Below, piece after piece: positions 34,458-41,835 of a stretch of 44,537 nt of DNA; within the stretch, counting starts at the first letter, position 1, and every line of letters begins with the position of its first letter. The translations under genes were made by a program, and so were the position numbers. The DNA is from an uncultured Peptoniphilus sp. (GTDB lineage Bacteria; Bacillota; Clostridia; Tissierellales; Peptoniphilaceae). The stretch covers positions 1 through 44,537 of the forward strand of contig NZ_CAMQAY010000010.1 of assembly GCF_946998875.1 (NCBI RefSeq), in the 5' to 3' direction. A model generated the notes under the pieces. It had not been told where the DNA came from, made no database searches, and worked only from the letters and a program-made list of their open reading frames with translations.

Positions 34458-35243
34458 ATGAATTTAAAGGAATACAACAATTTAGATAGAAGGCTTACAA
34501 AAGAAGAGAGAAAAGAACTTTTCAAAGAATATCACGAAACTGAAGACCAAGAAATAAGGGATATTTTAATAGAAGAGCATCTCTATATTGCAGAAATCCT
34601 ATCTAAAAAATATACAGGTAGGGGGATAGATTACGACGATATTTATCAGGTTGCATCTATTGGTTTAATCTACGCTATACAGAGATACGACCCAGACAAG
34701 GGCTTTGAGTTTTCCTCTTTTGCCACGCCAACTATTATTGGAGAAATTAAAAAATATTTTAGGGACAATGGATGGACCATTAGAGTTCCTAGAAGAATCC
34801 AAGAACTTTCCAAAAAAATTGCAAATGCAACTGTAACCCTATCTCAAAAATATCAAAAGACCCCAACTATTGATGAGATTGCAGAATTTTTAAATTCAAC
34901 TCCAGAAGAGATTATGGAGTCTATGGAAGCATCAAAGGTCTACACTCCACAGTCTCTTGACATAACTTATGATTCAGGAGATGAAAGTGAAGTTAACTTA
35001 TCTGATTTAATTGGAGTAGAAGAAAAATATTTCGACAAGATTGAATCAAACGACTTTTTCAAAAGAGCCATGGAAAATTTAGACGAAGTAGAAAAAACTG
35101 TATTAATCGACAGATATTTTAATAAAAAGACGCAAGTTGTCATTGCAAAGGAACTTAACATTTCACAAATGACAGTTTCTAGGATAGAAAAGAAAGTTTT
35201 AGAGAAAATGAAAAAAGAACTAGCTAAGACTATGGAGGTATAA
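34458..35243 (+). CDS. Sigma-70 family RNA polymerase sigma factor, SigB/SigF/SigG group
   Basis: 261 aa. Region 2 is YDDIYQVASIGLIYAIQRYD followed by FSSFATPTIIGEIKKYFRDN, and RVPRRIQEL links to region 3, a set typical of the SigB/F/G group. Region 4 ends in an HTH (VVIAKELNISQMTVSRIEKK). 9 bp separate it from the anti-sigma-like gene, so the three make one switch. No other sporulation genes are present in the window, so a stress or envelope role is as likely as a developmental one. Its promoter targets are unknown. Confidence 0.92.
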   Translation: MNLKEYNNLDRRLTKEERKELFKEYHETEDQEIRDILIEEHLYIAEILSKKYTGRGIDYDDIYQVASIGLIYAIQRYDPDKGFEFSSFATPTIIGEIKKYFRDNGWTIRVPRRIQELSKKIANATVTLSQKYQKTPTIDEIAEFLNSTPEEIMESMEASKVYTPQSLDITYDSGDESEVNLSDLIGVEEKYFDKIESNDFFKRAMENLDEVEKTVLIDRYFNKKTQVVIAKELNISQMTVSRIEKKVLEKMKKELAKTMEV

Positions 35244-35893
35244 TGAACAGAAATAGGTATCTAGTTTCACTTTTAAAACTAGTAAATATATTTGAAATAG
35301 TTGTGTCCGTTATGTTAATAGCTGGAGTTGTTATATCAGTGCCAGATATTTTGAAATATTATTTAAAAATAATTACAAGCGATGCCACACTTTCCTATAA
35401 AATATTTCAAAATTTTCTTTCTCACGTGCTTTTACTTGTAATAGCAATAGAATTTGTAGTCTTAATGATTGCACATACTGATACAAACATCATTCACTTA
35501 ATATTACTTGTAATTTCCAGAAAGATGTTAGTCTATTCAGACAATATGGTGGACTTACTTATAGCTACTGTAGCAATTTCAGTTTTATTTGCAACTAGAA
35601 AATTCTTACTCACTGGAGTAAATATGGACAGCTATATAAATCAAAATAATGAATTTTCTGCGTCCACGCCTATTAAAACACTTAACAAAAAGTATAGCTT
35701 TGACATAGATCCAGGCGATTCAACTACACTTGGAGGTTATGTAACGGCACTTCTAATTAAAAATGCAGAAGAAGCAGAAGCAGGAGTAATAGTTGAAGAT
35801 GGAGAACACATCTTCCAAATAGTAAAAATGGCAACTGGTGGAGTTATAGAAACTATTTCAGTTGAAAAAATTGACGAAAAAGAAAAAAAATAA
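35243..35893 (+). CDS. Membrane protein: PsiE-like helices with a C-terminal CorC_HlyC-like domain
   Basis: 216 aa. Four hydrophobic segments (about 12-36, 58-78, 82-93 and 103-122) resemble the PsiE family. A cytoplasmic domain (about 150-212) reads DSTTLGGYVTALLIKN...VIVEDGEHIFQIVK and resembles the CorC_HlyC transporter-associated domain. It overlaps the sigma-factor stop codon (TAATG), so it belongs to the same operon and may be a target or membrane signal input. Neither half is catalytic. The domain assignments are from pattern recognition and moderate in certainty. Confidence 0.75.
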   Translation: MNRNRYLVSLLKLVNIFEIVVSVMLIAGVVISVPDILKYYLKIITSDATLSYKIFQNFLSHVLLLVIAIEFVVLMIAHTDTNIIHLILLVISRKMLVYSDNMVDLLIATVAISVLFATRKFLLTGVNMDSYINQNNEFSASTPIKTLNKKYSFDIDPGDSTTLGGYVTALLIKNAEEAEAGVIVEDGEHIFQIVKMATGGVIETISVEKIDEKEKK

Positions 35894-35897
35894 TTTG

Positions 35898-35930
35898 AAG
35901 GTCTATGATTTCATAGACCTTTCTTTTTAT
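35898..35930 (+). terminator. Terminator of the dnaN-gyrA-sigma operon
   Basis: Stem AAGGTCTATGA/TCATAGACCTT (35898-35908 with 35911-35921) followed by TCTTTTTAT, just past the stop codon at 35893. Confidence 0.85.
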
Positions 35931-35988
35931 AGATTTAAAAAAATTTTTGAAATTACCTTTAAAATAAAAAGCAAGGCTTAATAACAAA

Positions 35989-36075
35989 TGTAGATAAAAA
36001 TAAAAAATTGTGGATAACTTTTTGTAAAATCTTAAAAATTTTATAAAAAACCTAAAAAATTCTCACTTATCCACA
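35989..36075. other. Extra DnaA-box cluster
   Basis: Two consensus boxes point towards each other: TGTGGATAA (36009-36017) and TTATCCACA (36067-36075), 49 bp apart, across a stretch that is almost only A and T. A weaker TGTAGATAA lies at 35989-35997. They are about 9 kb from oriC in a region without genes. Confidence 0.7.
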
Positions 36076-36104
36076 AAAAAAGACTCGAGATTATCTCGAG
36101 CCTT
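36075..36104 (-). terminator. Terminator of the small membrane protein gene
   Basis: On the minus strand, a GCTCGAGATAATCTCGAGTC hairpin is followed by seven T, directly after the stop codon at 36115. The T-run abuts the DnaA box at 36067-36075. Confidence 0.8.
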
Positions 36105-36114
36105 AATTTTTATA

Positions 36115-36447
36115 TTACATAGTTTTTTTATCAGCTGGTAAAAAGGAATCAACAATACCAAGAATAAGAGCACCAATAATAGCGCCGAGAACTGATACTG
36201 TAAAGCCATCTACAATTTTGCCTGTGATAAATAGAATGATAGCAGCAACTACAAATCCGACAGCTCCTCTACCAAATGGTGAAGCGTCAACGCCTGTGAA
36301 TTTATTAATTGCCCAGTCTAAAATACCAATTACAACAGCTGCCATAATAGCAGTTGTATACCCATCAGTTTGAATTCCTATAGAAAGTGCAGAAGTTATA
36401 AGAATTGCTAATCCACTAATAAGAATTTTGATTATTAATTTTATCAT
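36115..36447 (-). CDS. Small four-helix membrane protein (phage-holin-4 / YvlD-like)
   Basis: 110 aa, nearly all hydrophobic, with about four helices separated by short loops (GIQTDGY, NKFTGVDASPFGRG, KIVDGFT). The pattern resembles the phage_holin_4_2 superfamily found widely on bacterial chromosomes. There is no lysin gene next to it, so a phage lysis role is unlikely. The ATG at 36447 has GGAGGGGAG upstream; the frame is open to 36477 but without a ribosome site. Monocistronic, divergent from the next gene. Confidence 0.75.
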   Translation of the reverse strand: MIKLIIKILISGLAILITSALSIGIQTDGYTTAIMAAVVIGILDWAINKFTGVDASPFGRGAVGFVVAAIILFITGKIVDGFTVSVLGAIIGALILGIVDSFLPADKKTM

Positions 36448-36536
36448 AATCTCCCCTCCTGATTTATTTATAACCAATGAATAACAAATTAAACAATTTT
36501 TAATAAGTTTGGGTATATAAAGAGGGGAGGTTTGTA

Positions 36537-36854
36537 ATGAAATTTTTAAAAATAGAAGTATTTATTCCCAGAGAGAATACAAAAAAATTAATGGAAAAAG
36601 TAAATGAAGGCGGATTTTTAAAGGAAGAAAATTATGACTTTTGTTATGCAGAAACACCTGTCACAGGTCACTTTAGACCCATAGAAGGAGCAAATCCCTA
36701 CATAGGAAATATCGGAAAAGTGGAAGACGTGCTAGAAAATAAAGTTGAGTTTAGGATAAGAAAAAAAGATTTAGATGAAGTAATGAAAATAATAAGAGAA
36801 AATCACCCCTATGAAGTGCCAGTTATAAATGTAATTGAGCTTTATAATGATTAA
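36537..36854 (+). CDS. NIF3 CutA-like insert-domain protein (COG3323-type)
   Basis: 105 aa corresponding to the small CutA-like domain that is inserted in Nif3/YqfO proteins but here stands alone. Motifs: FIPRENTKKLMEKV, then GHFRPIEGANPYIGNIGKVE and HPYEVPVINVI. The function of the free-standing form is unknown. ATG at 36537 with GGGGAGG upstream. Confidence 0.82.
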   Translation: MKFLKIEVFIPRENTKKLMEKVNEGGFLKEENYDFCYAETPVTGHFRPIEGANPYIGNIGKVEDVLENKVEFRIRKKDLDEVMKIIRENHPYEVPVINVIELYND

Positions 36855-36884
36855 AGAAAAATTTTTTGCAATAAAAAATTTGTG

Positions 36885-36915
36885 CAATAAAAAATCACCT
36901 GCTAATGCAAGTGAT
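36885..36915 (-). terminator. Terminator of tRNA-Arg
   Basis: On the minus strand, a 9-bp stem ATCACTTGC/GCAGGTGAT (one G.U pair, loop of 4) is followed by TTTTTTATT, 2 bp after the encoded CCA. Confidence 0.85.
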
Positions 36916-36917
36916 AG

Positions 36918-36994
36918 TGGCGTCTACGAGAGGAGTCGAACCTCCGGCCCCACGCTTAGGAGGCGTGTGCTCTATCCTACTGAGCTACGTAGAC
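36918..36994 (-). tRNA. tRNA-Arg (anticodon CCU)
   Basis: On the minus strand, the acceptor GTCTACG/CGTAGAC pairs perfectly. The D arm is GCTC...GAGC, the anticodon stem is CACGC/GCGTG with loop CTCCTAA (anticodon CCT, reading AGG), and the T arm is GGAGG TTCGACT CCTCT. The discriminator is G and CCA is encoded. Full cloverleaf. Confidence 0.97.
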
Positions 36995-37004
36995 CTATAA
37001 AATA

Positions 37005-37033
37005 ATTGTATATAAATTTATAAGAAGTGTCAA
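37005..37033 (-). promoter_or_regulatory. tRNA-Arg promoter
   Basis: Exact TTGACA (37028-37033), 17-bp spacer, TACAAT (37005-37010), minus strand, 10 bp before the mature tRNA. The -35 box lies within one arm of the inverted repeat at 37023-37050. Confidence 0.8.
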
Positions 37034-37058
37034 TTATTTGTGACACTTCTATTTTTTT
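37023..37058. terminator. 10-bp inverted repeat, likely terminator, overlapping the tRNA-Arg -35
   Basis: Perfect AGAAGTGTCA/TGACACTTCT (37023-37032 with 37041-37050, loop of 8), with T7 (37052-37058) on the plus-strand side. It would stop plus-strand transcripts and probably also those of dacA coming from the right. Confidence 0.6.
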
Positions 37059-37093
37059 ATTAAATTTTATTTTTGAAAATTAAAAACTAAAAA

Positions 37094-38428
37094 TTATGCT
37101 GCCTTTTCTATGTTGACAAAAATTTCCTCAAAGACCCTTTTAAATTTGTTGAGAAATCCTCTCTCATAGACTTTGTCCTTAACTATTAAGTCACTTTTAT
37201 AAATTAAGTCATCATCTCTATAAAAAGAAATTTTTCCAACAGAAGTGCCTGCTTCTAGGGGAGCCTTTAAGTCCTCGTCAATATTTACAATTTCCCTTAA
37301 TTTTTCATCAGACTTTGAGAGAACATATCCCAATTCCTTTTGATAGACTGGTATGTTTTCATCTTGCGAGTTTAAGACTTCAATATTCCTTACCTCTTTA
37401 TTTGTGTCGCCCACTGCATTATAGCCGTAGCCTTCAAAGCCCTTTGTTATAAGTCTCTTGCAAGCTACAAATCTTTCAAAATCGGAATTGGAGCCAGTTG
37501 TTATACAAATTAACCTCATGTCCTTTGATTTGTTGTCTACGCCCTTTTTAAGACCTGTCAAGATTACACATCTGCCTGCTGCATTTGTGTAGCCTGTTTT
37601 TAGTCCGTCAACTTCAGGCACAATGCCAAGGACTGGATTTGTGTTGTACTCAATAAATTTCCTGTCAGGTTCTTCTATTTTTTCAATAGTTGTGTACTTT
37701 AATATTTCAGGATGGACTTTCAAAAGTTCTGTTGCAAGCTTAAACATTTCTCTTGTAGTCATCTTGTTGTATTCAACAATTTCATAATTAGTAAGTCCCG
37801 TTGGGTTTACCATAAGGGCATTTTTTAGTCCAAGTTCTTGGCACTTGTCATTCATCAACTTTACAAAGCCTTCTGTTGAGCCGCCAACATATTTTGCAAG
37901 GGCTGTTATTGCATCATTACCTGAGACAACCATTGATGCCTCTATTAGTTTTTCCACGCTAACCTTGTCCCCTTCCTTTAGTTTAAAGGAAGAGCCCATT
38001 AGGGATGCCACTTCGTGGTCTATAACTACCTCATCATTTAGTGAAATTTCCCCCTCTTCTACTTTATCTAAAATTACAAAGATAGAAACGAGTTTTGAAG
38101 TTGATGCCATTGCACGAACTTCATCTAAGTTGTAGCCTTCTAAAATTTCACCAGATTTATAATCTCCCAAGAGATAGGACTTAGTAAGTCCCTCCAAGGG
38201 AACTTCTTCTAATTTTTTAATTTTGTCTGCTTCATATTGGTTTGCCTTTTGCACACCTTCTTTAGTTGGCACTAAAAAGTTTTGATTTCTAATTGTATTT
38301 GGATCAACTTCTTGAGCTGTTACATTTGTATTTGCAAATTCTTCTGCCTCATTATCTAGAGCAACTACACTTAAAGGAGTTGTTATAAAGATAAGGGCAA
38401 CAGATAAGTATAGAAGTAATTTCTTCAT
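37094..38428 (-). CDS. dacA: D-alanyl-D-alanine carboxypeptidase (PBP5-type, S11)
   Basis: Trims the terminal D-Ala from peptidoglycan stem peptides. A signal peptide (MKKLLLYLSVALIFITTPLS..., cleavage near VVA) is followed by the three penicillin-binding motifs: Ser109-x-x-Lys (STSK), SGN (VVSGNDA) and KTG (DGLKTGY). A PBP5_C-type domain and a C-terminal amphipathic segment (NKFKRVFEEIFVNI) for membrane attachment complete it. The ATG at 38428 with GAGGTG upstream gives 444 aa; the frame is open 9 codons further but without a ribosome site. Confidence 0.95.
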   Translation of the reverse strand: MKKLLLYLSVALIFITTPLSVVALDNEAEEFANTNVTAQEVDPNTIRNQNFLVPTKEGVQKANQYEADKIKKLEEVPLEGLTKSYLLGDYKSGEILEGYNLDEVRAMASTSKLVSIFVILDKVEEGEISLNDEVVIDHEVASLMGSSFKLKEGDKVSVEKLIEASMVVSGNDAITALAKYVGGSTEGFVKLMNDKCQELGLKNALMVNPTGLTNYEIVEYNKMTTREMFKLATELLKVHPEILKYTTIEKIEEPDRKFIEYNTNPVLGIVPEVDGLKTGYTNAAGRCVILTGLKKGVDNKSKDMRLICITTGSNSDFERFVACKRLITKGFEGYGYNAVGDTNKEVRNIEVLNSQDENIPVYQKELGYVLSKSDEKLREIVNIDEDLKAPLEAGTSVGKISFYRDDDLIYKSDLIVKDKVYERGFLNKFKRVFEEIFVNIEKAA

Positions 38429-38611
38429 TTTACACCTCGGCAAATATTGTATCAAATTATAAATAAATTGTAAATTAATGATAATATAAAGTCCCTTTGA
38501 TTATTACAAGTCCTAATTTGTGGGTATTAAATATAAATATAAGCGCCAATGTGTTATAATAAAATTTATAAATTTTACAAACAATTCAAAAGGACGCACG
38601 AGGAGATTATA

Positions 38612-39169
38612 ATGGATAAAGAAAAAATTGAAAAAGCTGTAGAAATGATAATCGAAGCAATTGGAGAAGACAAAACTAGAGAAGGTTTAGTTGAAACTCC
38701 AGCAAGAGTTGCAAGGATGTATGAAGAAGTCTTTGCTGGAATTGGCAAGACTGCTGAAGAACATCTTTCAAAAACTTTTGAAATCACTGAAGACAATATA
38801 GTTGTAGTAAAGGACATAAACTTTTACTCAATGTGCGAACATCACTTCCTTCCCTTTTATGGCAAGGCACACATTGCCTATATTCCAGACCAAAAGGTTG
38901 CTGGACTTTCTAAACTTGCAAGAACTGTAGAAACTTATGCAAAAAAACCACAACTTCAAGAGAGACTTAGCATTGAAGTTGCAGATGCCATGATGAAATA
39001 TCTTGAGCCTAAGGGAGTTTTAGTTGTAATTGAAGCTGAGCACATGTGCATGAACATGAGGGGAGTTAAAAAACCTGGCTCAAAAACTGTTACAGCAGTT
39101 GCTAGAGGAGTTTTGGAAACAGATGAAAAGCAAAAGCAAGAAGCTTTTAGGTTAATTGAATTCAAGTGA
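38612..39169 (+). CDS. folE: GTP cyclohydrolase I
   Basis: Converts GTP to dihydroneopterin triphosphate, the first step of folate synthesis. Zinc ligands are seen in YSMCEHHFLPF (Cys and His) and in HMCMNMRGV (Cys). TPARVARMYEEVF and PKLQERLSI-like PQLQERLSIEVAD motifs match. 185 aa from the ATG at 38612, which has GAGGAG upstream; the frame is open to 38549 but the earlier ATG lacks a ribosome site. TATAAT at 38555-38560 is a likely -10. First gene of the folate operon. Confidence 0.96.
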   Translation: MDKEKIEKAVEMIIEAIGEDKTREGLVETPARVARMYEEVFAGIGKTAEEHLSKTFEITEDNIVVVKDINFYSMCEHHFLPFYGKAHIAYIPDQKVAGLSKLARTVETYAKKPQLQERLSIEVADAMMKYLEPKGVLVVIEAEHMCMNMRGVKKPGSKTVTAVARGVLETDEKQKQEAFRLIEFK

Positions 39170-39645
39170 AAAATACAAACAAAATAGTTTTAAGTAAAAT
39201 TTACAGGGACTATTTAAATGAATTGGAATACCTTGAAAGAGACAGATTTTTTTGCAGGCACAATTACGAGCATTTTATATCTGTGGCTAGAATTTGCTAT
39301 ATATTAAAATTAGAAGAAGATGTGGATGTTGATAAGGACATGATTTATGCCACTGCCCTCCTTCACGATTTGGGACGAGTCCTAGAGATAAAAGAAGGCA
39401 TAAACCATGCCATAGCTTCAGTTGATATAGCAAGAGAAATTTTAGAAATTACAGATTTTTCTCTTGAAGAAAAAAATAGAATTTTAGAGTGCATTTCTTA
39501 TCACAGGACTAAGGATGCCGCAGAAGACGAATTTTTTAATATTTTTTATAGGGCAGACAAACTGTCAAGACCTTGCTTTAGGTGTCCTGCCTATGATGAA
39601 TGCAACTGGTCTTACGAAAAGAAAAATCACGAAATAAAATATTGA
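39166..39645 (+). CDS. HD-domain phosphohydrolase in the folate operon
   Basis: 159 aa. Metal-binding HD motifs are visible: His in CRHNYEHFISVAR, the HD pair in LLHDLGRVLE, a further His in INHAIAS, and an ISYHRT helix. The C-terminus carries a Cys cluster (CFRCPAYDEC) that may bind a metal. It starts at GTG (39166) overlapping the folE stop codon by 4 bp, so translation is coupled, and folBK follows 10 bp later. No Nudix dihydroneopterin-triphosphate pyrophosphatase is in the window, so this protein is a good candidate for that step. This is inference from position and hydrolase class. Confidence 0.85.
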   Translation: MKNTNKIVLSKIYRDYLNELEYLERDRFFCRHNYEHFISVARICYILKLEEDVDVDKDMIYATALLHDLGRVLEIKEGINHAIASVDIAREILEITDFSLEEKNRILECISYHRTKDAAEDEFFNIFYRADKLSRPCFRCPAYDECNWSYEKKNHEIKY

Positions 39646-39655
39646 TGGGAGAATT

Positions 39656-40474
39656 ATGGATTTTATCAAGATAAAAGACCTTGAAGTTTATGCAAATCAT
39701 GGACTTTTTGGAGAAGAAAAAAAACTTGGACAAAAATTTTTAATTAGTGCAGAGATTGGACTAAGCTTTAGAAAATGTGCAATAGAAAAAAATTTGGATG
39801 AATCCATAGATTATGGAAAATTATCCCATGAGCTTTATGACTTATTTAAAGGAGAAACTGAAGACTTAATCGAGACTCTTGCCTATAAGCTTACAAAATT
39901 TATTTTTGACACTTATGAAATTGCACAGACAGTTGATTTAACTATAAAAAAACCTTGGGCGCCAATAAATTTGCCTCTTGATACAGCATCAGTTAGCTGC
40001 AAGAAAAAGAGAAGAAATTATTATATAGGCATTGGCACAAACCTTGGCGATAGAGAAGGATATATAAAAAGCGCCCTTGAAATGATGGAAGAGGAAGGCT
40101 TAAGGGTCCTTGATAAGGCAAGCATTATAGAGACCAAGGCTTGGGGTAAAACCGACCAAGGCGACTTTTTAAACACAGTGGTAAAAGTATCTTCTTTCGA
40201 AGATCCACTTGACCTACTTCACATTTTACAAAAAATAGAACTTGATTTAGGAAGAGTTAGACATGAAAAATGGGGCGAAAGGACAATTGACTTAGATATT
40301 TTATTTATCGATAGAGAAATAATCTTTACAGATGAATTAGTTGTGCCTCATCCCTATATTGCAGAGCGTGAATTTGTTTTGGAATCACTAAATGAACTAA
40401 TTCCAAATTATTTTCACCCAATTTTAAATAAGAAAATAAGCAAACTTTATGAAGAAGTGAGAAATGAAAATTAA
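39656..40474 (+). CDS. folBK: Dihydroneopterin aldolase - HPPK fusion (FolB-FolK)
   Basis: One 272-aa polypeptide carries two consecutive folate steps. Residues 1-118 are FolB (KIKDLEVYANHGLFGEEKKLGQ, ESIDYGKL, ETLAYKL, KPWAPINLPLD). Residues about 120-272 are FolK (YIGIGTNLGDREGYI, ETKAWGKTDQGDFLN, RHEKWGERTIDLDILF, PHPYIAEREFVLESL). Together they turn dihydroneopterin into 6-hydroxymethyl-dihydropterin diphosphate. ATG at 39656 with GGGAG upstream. folP, which would follow in the pathway, is not present nearby. Confidence 0.95.
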   Translation: MDFIKIKDLEVYANHGLFGEEKKLGQKFLISAEIGLSFRKCAIEKNLDESIDYGKLSHELYDLFKGETEDLIETLAYKLTKFIFDTYEIAQTVDLTIKKPWAPINLPLDTASVSCKKKRRNYYIGIGTNLGDREGYIKSALEMMEEEGLRVLDKASIIETKAWGKTDQGDFLNTVVKVSSFEDPLDLLHILQKIELDLGRVRHEKWGERTIDLDILFIDREIIFTDELVVPHPYIAEREFVLESLNELIPNYFHPILNKKISKLYEEVRNEN

Positions 40475-41033
40475 AAAAATTGGCTGTGGCTGTCTTGTAA
40501 TCATCTTAACTTTTCTTGCTATTATTTTTATCATGAGCTTTTTTATAAATAGGTCGCAAGAAAGAAAAAGATTAGAAGAAGAAAATTACAGAGAAAATTA
40601 TATTGAAGATAGCGCTAAGCTAGCAGTTAGAATTGCAAAGAGAAATAAGCTCTTTCCTTCAGTTATGATTGCACAGTCAATCCTGGAGAGCAACTGGGGA
40701 AGATCTGAGCTTTCGCGAGAGTACAACAATTATTTTGGCATAAAAGCAGTGAAAAAGGGTGACGGCATAGTCTTTGAGACAGAAGAATATGTGGAAGGTC
40801 AAAGTGGAAGGTACATGGAATCTTTTAAAAAATATTCTTCAAAGAGAGAATCCTTTAACCACTACGCCAAACTTTTATCAACAGCAAAGAGGTATGCCAA
40901 AGTAAAAAAAGCAAAGGACTACAGGCAGGCAGCAAAATATATTCAAGAAGGCGGCTATGCAACAGACCCCAACTATGCCGAAAAAATAATATCTGTAATA
41001 GAAAAATATGGTTTAAATAAATATGATGAATAA
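40464..41033 (+). CDS. Membrane-anchored glucosaminidase (peptidoglycan hydrolase)
   Basis: 189 aa. One N-terminal membrane anchor (about 9-30) is followed by a GH73-type glucosaminidase domain. The predicted catalytic Glu75 lies in AQSILESNWGRSELS, and NNYFGIK, YVEGQSGRYMESFKKY and GYATDPNYAEKII are family motifs. It should cleave N-acetylglucosaminyl bonds in the cell wall. The ATG lies inside folBK (11-bp overlap), so it is tied to the folate operon although the function is unrelated. A hairpin follows its stop codon. Confidence 0.93.
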   Translation: MKIKKIGCGCLVIILTFLAIIFIMSFFINRSQERKRLEEENYRENYIEDSAKLAVRIAKRNKLFPSVMIAQSILESNWGRSELSREYNNYFGIKAVKKGDGIVFETEEYVEGQSGRYMESFKKYSSKRESFNHYAKLLSTAKRYAKVKKAKDYRQAAKYIQEGGYATDPNYAEKIISVIEKYGLNKYDE

Positions 41034-41057
41034 TAATCCCAAGAGGGATTATTTTAA
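41032..41057 (+). terminator. Hairpin after the glucosaminidase gene
   Basis: Perfect 9-bp stem AATAATCCC/GGGATTATT (41032-41040 with 41045-41053, loop AAGA), followed by only TTAA. The short T-run suggests a partial terminator or an mRNA-stabilising end rather than a complete stop. Confidence 0.55.
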
Positions 41058-41073
41058 TGAGAAAGGAGCAAAA

Positions 41074-41793
41074 ATGAACAAAAAATTACAAAACTTAATT
41101 CTTGCAATATCAATCTTAATACCCTTTGGCTTTCATTTATCAGGGATGAAGTCACAATTGGGACAAGCAAGCATAATGTATTCCATACTTTGGGCAATAA
41201 TTAATTACCTATTTATAATGACAGTGGTGGATTTCACATCAAAATTCAATAAAATTTCAAAACTTCCTGGCTTAAAAATAAGAAAGAGGACTTATTGTAT
41301 CAATATCATCGTCTACATAGGATTTTTGATTTTCGTAAACATATACTTCTTGCAACAATTATATTTAAGAAATGTAAAAATAATAAATGTTTTGGCAAGT
41401 CCAATATTTATAATAGGATTATTTTTATTATTCCTATACAACATGCAAAATGGGAAATTCCTTAAAAAAGAAGAAAAAGAAACAGATATATATGAAATTT
41501 CTAAGAAATCATCCTTTAGAGATGGAAAAGACAGGCTTGGAACAGTTGTAGGATCCTATGACAAGGGACTTGTAATTGGCAACTATTACTTCCCTTATGA
41601 AAATATGAAATCTATTTCCAAGTCCAAAGATGACGAGATTATGATTAAGGGTAGAGAGGACTCAAAGAACTATATAATAAAGATTGGCTCTTTAAACTCT
41701 GCAAATCAAACAATAATAGAGATAAACAATGCACTTAATGAAGGAAAAATTGACGAGAAAAAAATAAATTTAAAAAAGATAAAAAATTTTTAG
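41074..41793 (+). CDS. Membrane protein of unknown function with C-terminal PH-like domain
   Basis: 239 aa. Four hydrophobic segments (about 7-24, 33-55, 76-97 and 105-123) precede a soluble C-terminal region (about 135-239) whose alternating strands (DRLGTVVGSYDKGLVIG, NYYFPYENMKSISK, YIIKIGSLNS) look like a bacterial PH-type domain ending in a helix. I do not recognise a named family. The ATG at 41074 has AAAGGAG upstream; the frame is open to 41023 but overlaps the previous gene and the hairpin. Probably the distal gene of the folate/glucosaminidase transcript. Confidence 0.72.
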   Translation: MNKKLQNLILAISILIPFGFHLSGMKSQLGQASIMYSILWAIINYLFIMTVVDFTSKFNKISKLPGLKIRKRTYCINIIVYIGFLIFVNIYFLQQLYLRNVKIINVLASPIFIIGLFLLFLYNMQNGKFLKKEEKETDIYEISKKSSFRDGKDRLGTVVGSYDKGLVIGNYYFPYENMKSISKSKDDEIMIKGREDSKNYIIKIGSLNSANQTIIEINNALNEGKIDEKKINLKKIKNF

Positions 41794-41800
41794 GAAAACA

Positions 41801-41829
41801 TTGACAAAAATGAAGTCATGCATTATACT
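41801..41829 (+). promoter_or_regulatory. Strong promoter of the orphan RNA
   Basis: Exact TTGACA (41801-41806), 17-bp spacer, TATACT (41824-41829), 7 bp after the preceding stop codon. No ribosome site or open frame follows, so it drives a non-coding transcript starting near 41836. Confidence 0.8.
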
Positions 41830-41835
41830 ATAGTT

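Noticed and set aside
35400..35440. CACGTG core within the PsiE-like gene as a possible parS
   Set aside because: Only the central six bases fit (context TTTCTCACGTGCTTTT); the arms do not match the parS consensus.
36115..36447. Phage holin indicating a prophage
   Set aside because: No lysin, integrase or structural genes nearby. Chromosomal proteins of this four-helix type are common.
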